Shown one piece after another: positions 10,301 to 16,300 of a DNA stretch of 18,248 nt. The notes beneath the pieces are model-generated. The model had not been told where the DNA came from, made no database searches, and saw nothing but the letters and a program-made list of their open reading frames with translations. The number at the start of each line of letters is the position of its first letter. Position 1 is the first letter of the stretch. The translations under genes and the position numbers were made by a program. Origin of the DNA: Cephalothrix simula (Eukaryota; Nemertea; Palaeonemertea; Archinemertea; Cephalotrichidae); NCBI GenBank assembly GCA_035591015.1, contig JAXIUW010228062.1, positions 1-18,248 on the forward strand, read 5' to 3'.

Positions 10301-13300
10301 GATGATTCGAACAAACAGACTGCACGGTACAACCCAGTTGAGCGTTTTTAAATTGGAATTTCAATAACATTGTTTTTGTTACAATTCATTAAGTCGTTAC
10401 AAATTGTTACAGTTTTAATAACAAAGAGTCAACGTTTATTTCGAGCATCTTGGACTTTCCTTCTTTTTCAATTTTAATCAAATTTTCCGACTTTATACTC
10501 TTAGTTAAGATGACGTGGATTTTTTTTTCAATTTGGTGAAATATTGAAGGCTGGAGTGAAATTTGAATCACTTTTCCTTAATGAGTTTTTAGATTATCTT
10601 AACTTTACCGTGTTATGTTACTTAATATTTGAAATAAGTTTCCAAGGTGATCACTATGATTTAAAAAGTTAAGAGTTACAGCAAGCTTATTTTTGAAAAC
10701 GCCTTCCGCTTTTATTTCTTTCATATTTTAACTAAGTTTCCTTGTAAAAAATTGTCCATTGAAGTAATTTCTTATATTTTATACATAAATTAATTTACAG
10801 TTTATTTTGTGTATCATAACATTTTGCATATCATACTTAATTAATTATTTATTTATTTAATAATTGCTATTTCAGCGAATCCATTAGCAGGACTCGGTTT
10901 TCCTCATGCTGCTGTTGGTGCTCACGGGTTACATTTACCAGGCCAACAAACCACTGGTCCAGTTCTTCTAGTCTCCAACTTAAACGAACAGGTAATGTCA
11001 CGTGATACGAGCTTTTTTTAAATGGGAGGGAATTAGCATGAAAAATTAATTTTATTTTTAGGGTAATAAATTAAATATTTCCGACATTTTCTTTTACATA
11101 GCGAAATAATTTATTTTTATTTTAATATTGAGAAGGATTTGAATCACATTTTAGCATGCCCATGTTTTAGTTATGCTTTATTTGTAGTATTAATAACATT
11201 TTCGCATGCATAAATTATGTTAATTTTAATTTATGAGGGTTGTGTATTAATATTTTTGTTTTCCTCATTATGCGTTAATTCGTAGAACGGCATGCATTAG
11301 GTACAGTATTTACTGGGACCCTTTTTAAGTTCATGTTGGGGCGGGATGTTTTATGCATTTTTATAATGATTATACATATATCGACTCCGTCTTATTTTTG
11401 ATTTCTTCTTTATTTGTAAAGTTATAATTATTATGAAATCCTGTACATAATGATGATGGTGCACCATTTCTGAAGTTAGACTTCATAGAACACGATAGTA
11501 TAGCGATTATTTGTAGAGCTGGCTTTATCTTTGGCCTGTCTATACTAATGAAATTACTACGACTTTGTGACTTTGTGCCAATCAAAAATATCGAAATATG
11601 TAAAGCTTGTTTTTGCTTTAGTTTAAAACGCATGCGCTGTCATGATTCTTGCATGCTCTTCAAAATCAAGCTCCCTCTTTTGAAAGCAACGCCAACTACG
11701 CAGCGTTGCCATTTTCTTTTAAAAGAGCAATTTTACGCTTCGAGTGCCACGTTTCAAAAAGCTTGAGTCTTGTTGATTAGTAATTTTGTGCATTTTGACT
11801 ACACGTGAATCACGTGATGAGTAATTATTGTGAGTCATGGTTGTGAATATTTGTTACGTGAGTCATGGTGGTTTTTTGGCGTGTTATACGCCTCGGAGTG
11901 TTTATTTGCCCTTTTATATGATTAAAAAAAGCAAAACAAATTAACCCCAAATTTGTCTCTGATTGGTTAATATTTATTGACTGATCATTGAATATTGCAA
12001 TTATATCAATGATTGACCACTGATTTTTTCCTTTTTCTTTTTTCCCCAACCCACTTGCTGACGTGTACTTGTGGACTACTCCTTTCTGCGCTCTACTCTT
12101 GCTACGATTCTTAGAAGGTCACACCTGATGCTCTATTTACCCTTTTTGGTACGTTCAAGCACTATTTGTTTCTATTTTCTACAATTCTTTTTTAGCTTAG
12201 GATTTATTAATTAAAAACTTCATAGATGTGAAAAGCGAAGCACGTCTGCGCCCATCATTTGGCGCCTAGCTGCTCATATTTTACAATACTTTCGCACACA
12301 TTGATATATGCACTGATCTTCGTGTTGTAAGTGACATGACAAAAGATTTTATAGGTCTTTGTCAGCTTCAGGGTGCAGCTTAACTTTGCTCTACAGAGTT
12401 ATTTAATTTTCACATCAAATCTTAAATATTCTCATCTTAAATGATATTTTCCGATCTTTTTACTTAAATTTTTCTTAAAGCGTTTGGCTTAATTCTTATT
12501 TACTTTTTAATGGTTCTTTTTTACTTCGTTTTTACTTCTTTTTTTTATTTTGCTGTTTGAACTGGAGAGAACCCTTTCTCAAATTTTCACTTTATTTATA
12601 TTAGGTGTATACGGGGATGTACTCCGGGTTAAGATAATTTTCAACAAGAAGGACAATGCATTGATACAATTTGCCGATGCCTCTCAGGCTCAGACCGGTA
12701 AGTAAATTTTGTCAAAATATTTAATATACCATTCCAATATGAAAAGTTCCAGCAATCCCGCGATATATCGCTTTTTCGGGGGGCATGACTATGCTAATAC
12801 TCCTCTTTGAAAAAATAAATGGGATCAGGGGACATACATATTCCTGCTGCGAAAAGCTGGGAGGATAAAATGGGAAAACTAGAACCATTTGCTTTCAGAC
12901 AGATTAAATATCATATTCTCAGATATCGATATAGCCTACAACCCTACATGAAGGGATAAGTATAAGAGGAATGCGAAATATTAACCTAAATTTGACACGA
13001 AATTTTGAAATAGGGTGACATAAAGGTGAGCACAGGTGGCACCAAAAATTCTGATGTGGAAACATAAAATATTGCGATCATTTCTGGAAAAATTTCCATC
13101 TTGGATACAATTTCAGATTAGATAAGCTAGAATAGATTAGATCAGATTATTAGGCCTACAGGTCCATAGGTATTTGTTTCAGCTGCAATTTTGCTTAAGA
13201 CTGCATAATATTTCATGCAAATTTGAGAATTCCTGTTAACTCTATCTCTTATAAAAACATGATTTCAAAGTTATTTCTTGATAAAAAGATAATTTTGTGG

Positions 13301-16300
13301 CTTTTAATATAAAGTTTTATTTACAGGCCTATAGTTTGATTTTTTATAGGTGATAGAATTTTTTCAGACAAATACCTACTTGGTGACCTGTAGGTCCTGT
13401 AGTTGTCGTTATAATGTGTTGTCATTATTGTGTATAGTTTATTATAACGTTTATAGTATTATTTGATTTTTAAATTTCTAATGTTACTTTCTAAAAAAAA
13501 GTAGTAGTATAGTACATAATCTTTTGAGTGATTTCTCCTTAATAAAATAAAATCTTTGAGGGAACATTTAGAAGTCATTTTAAGAAAATATATGATGTTG
13601 TATTTATTGACACGTGTTCAATAATATAGCATTTTGTATATTTTATATTTTTCTGTTGTCAAGTGACAACATGAAAATTTGTTATATTTTGAACACTTCA
13701 TCAAATACACTCTGTATGTGATTGGTCCTAGTTCTGTACAAGAAAAATATCACTCGTTTATTGCTATATTTTTAAACGAGTCTATATTTAAACTCTTGTT
13801 ATATTTCTTGTACAAAACTCGGCCCATTCACACCGCATATACATGTATAATGTACTAGTGATTACTAGTATAGTTAGTATTACCCTTTTTAGAGTGACAT
13901 GATCCTTATGTAAATACATGCTGGTTCATGCTCGGTGGGGCCCGATGACAGCTTGTAATTCGTGAAATAAAATCAATAGTAAAATTGGTTTGCTGTCCAC
14001 ATCTGTTGCACCATGTCTCTATTTATAATTTACTAACACTAGTGACAATTTATTATTAAATCAGTTTAGTTAATTTATAATCAGCTGATAATAAAGATTA
14101 AAGGCCTACTCTATGATGTTTCACAATTTATATTAACGTTAAAAAATCAACGAAGTCACTTTCGTATGTACATGTAGGCAGCTGATGTAGGTGTATTTTT
14201 AAAAAATTTAAGAAAAAATGTTTTTCATCGTTTGAAATTTAAAACCAGTGTACACAATAGCATATAAAAATTGACCACACTATCTAAATGAGACCAAAAA
14301 GGCCCCCGCGAAAATTTGCGAAGTGGAGACCCTGACACCCCATGACCATTATATATTCTGGATCGTTATAAAAAATGTTGGAACAAGTTTATATTTTCAA
14401 GACTAACGTGCATCGCATAAGGGTACAGCCAAAACAGCTGAACTAGCTGAATGTTTCGACCAATATTATCGTTTTATTGTTCTATAAAACATCAGCACAA
14501 AAAAAAACTTGCAGTGCCACCTAGTAGCCCCCTAGCGACGAAAATGTACATTTCTGCATAAGAGTACAGCCGACAGAGCTAACCAGTAGAATTTTTTTAC
14601 CAATATTATTGTTCCACAAAACAATAGAACCAATTCTAGATCAGAAAAAACTTGCAACGCCACCTAGTAGCCCCCTAGCGGCGAAATGCATATAGCAAAT
14701 TTTCGCCGCTAGGGGGCTACTAGGTGGCGCTGATCTAGAATTTGTACTATTGTTTAAAAGACAATAAGATTGGTCGAAATATTCTCCTGTTCTGGCTTAC
14801 CCTTATGCGAAAATGCACATTTTCGCCGTTAGGGGGGCCATTGGTTATTTTGAACTTAGAATAATGATCAATAATGTGACTTTTAAGTATTTCAATGGTC
14901 AGAATATAGAATTGCTGATTTAATTACAACAGTGCAGTGGCCAGACCTTTAGCACTCGTAATGGCTATTATGTATGTAATGGGTAATGATGGTTTAATGC
15001 CATTTTTATTACGATTAATCATTTATTAATTGGTTTCAATTTTGAATTTGAAATTAAAATAGTTTTCTTTTTTTAATATCATTATTTTCCTTTTTAGCAA
15101 TGACACACTTGGATAAGATCAAACTTTGGGGAAAGCAAATAAAACTTACACCTTCAAAACATCCAGTTGTCCAGATGCCTAAAGAGGGACAACCGGTAAG
15201 TTATACTACATTCTAAACTTATTTTTACCTAATTCCTATTTCTGTAATCAGAGTGAGACTGCATATCAATTATTCATTATGATATCTTTCTGAGACCTGA
15301 TAACGGATTTGAGAGGACTATTTCTCTTGATAAATAAGGTCTTTCCCAGTGCCCATTAGTTGATTAATGTTTTTCCTAGATGGCTAAAACAGCTCTGATC
15401 AGCATTCCGATGTAAAATGGTCAGGTCTGGCGTGTTCCGTAATTGTTTTTGATCGCCTATAATTATCTAATCCATCATTTTATACGACTTGTTATTTATT
15501 CTGGGGAACTTTGGCTTGAGAGCGACGTAGTACTTATAAATGAGCTCATAATAATATTATTATCAGCTACGGGTATTTGGCACCCATTTTGTCACTGCTC
15601 TAATTGTCACTGAAAACTAGTGAAAGCTGTGAACGAGACATGTGGCTTGGTTTCTAGGTTCGTCCATGCTAATCTTCCCCGAGAATCTTATAAAATATTT
15701 TAGCAATATTTGAATATCTATTTGAAAAGGGCTTTTTCGCTATGATGTATAGGTTAAAAGGGCACTTTGAATTTTCTAGAATATACGAAAAATGCATAAT
15801 TATTTTGCTTTCAAGTATATATAATGTTTTTATATTAGAAATGATATTAGAAAAATGATTTCCAAAGAAATTTTTTTACTTTATGAATTTGTTAAAAGGG
15901 CACCTCGAGGCAGGTTAAAAGGAAAAAGGGCACTACACTTATTCCTATTCCAATATCGTCCAGAAAGGGGTGACTCAAGATGTCTCTAATCTACTTTTGG
16001 GTTTGAAAGGTTTTATAAGCTGCCATATATATATACAATAGTATAGAAAAATTGTCAGCACAATCTAAATGATGCCAAGAAGGACCAAAGATTTTAATAC
16101 GTATTGTTAAAATGGCACTTCACCTCAGCTCCGCCCGCTTCACTAACGTTGATCGCGCACACCGGAAAAGGGGGGGTGATCAACGGTCTTTTAAAACAGA
16201 CTTAAAGGCACTTAATGCAATGTTAAAAGGGCACTTCGTTTTGACACCAAAAAATTAGTAAATGAAAAATTTATTTCAAAACATGGTGAAAATGATTTTG

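Larger units (their letters stand above)
10992..12114 (+). other. Intron upstream of the 34-nt exon
   Basis: About 1.1 kb. It holds a hairpin at 11675-11727, two CACGTG boxes at 11802-11816, a short GGCGT...ACGCC hairpin at 11878-11892, and the pyrimidine tracts at 12024-12047 and 12079-12114 described separately. Open frames at 11370-11766 on both strands show no protein features. Confidence 0.7.
12698..15097 (+). other. Longest intron, rich in inverted repeats
   Basis: 2.4 kb without a reading frame. It holds an inverted pair at 13152-13176 and 13369-13397, palindromic elements at 13614-13697 and 13714-13842, a dispersed repeat copy at 14254-14304, and the tandem/inverted CTAGTAGCCCCCTAG element at 14415-14838. 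The acceptor is CATTATTTTCCTTTTTAG. Confidence 0.75.

Noticed and set aside
11675-11727. Considered as a microRNA precursor
   Set aside because: Arms of fewer than about 20 paired bases with a bulge are too short and irregular. Kept only as a hairpin.
11831-11870. Direct repeat GTGAGTCATGGT at about 11831 and 11860
   Set aside because: Only 12 bases, two copies; may be chance or local duplication.
11370-12049. Three open frames (11370-11633 minus, 11548-11766 plus, 11825-12049 minus)
   Set aside because: They overlap each other, lack domains and lie in one PTB intron. The third is the reverse of the pyrimidine tract.
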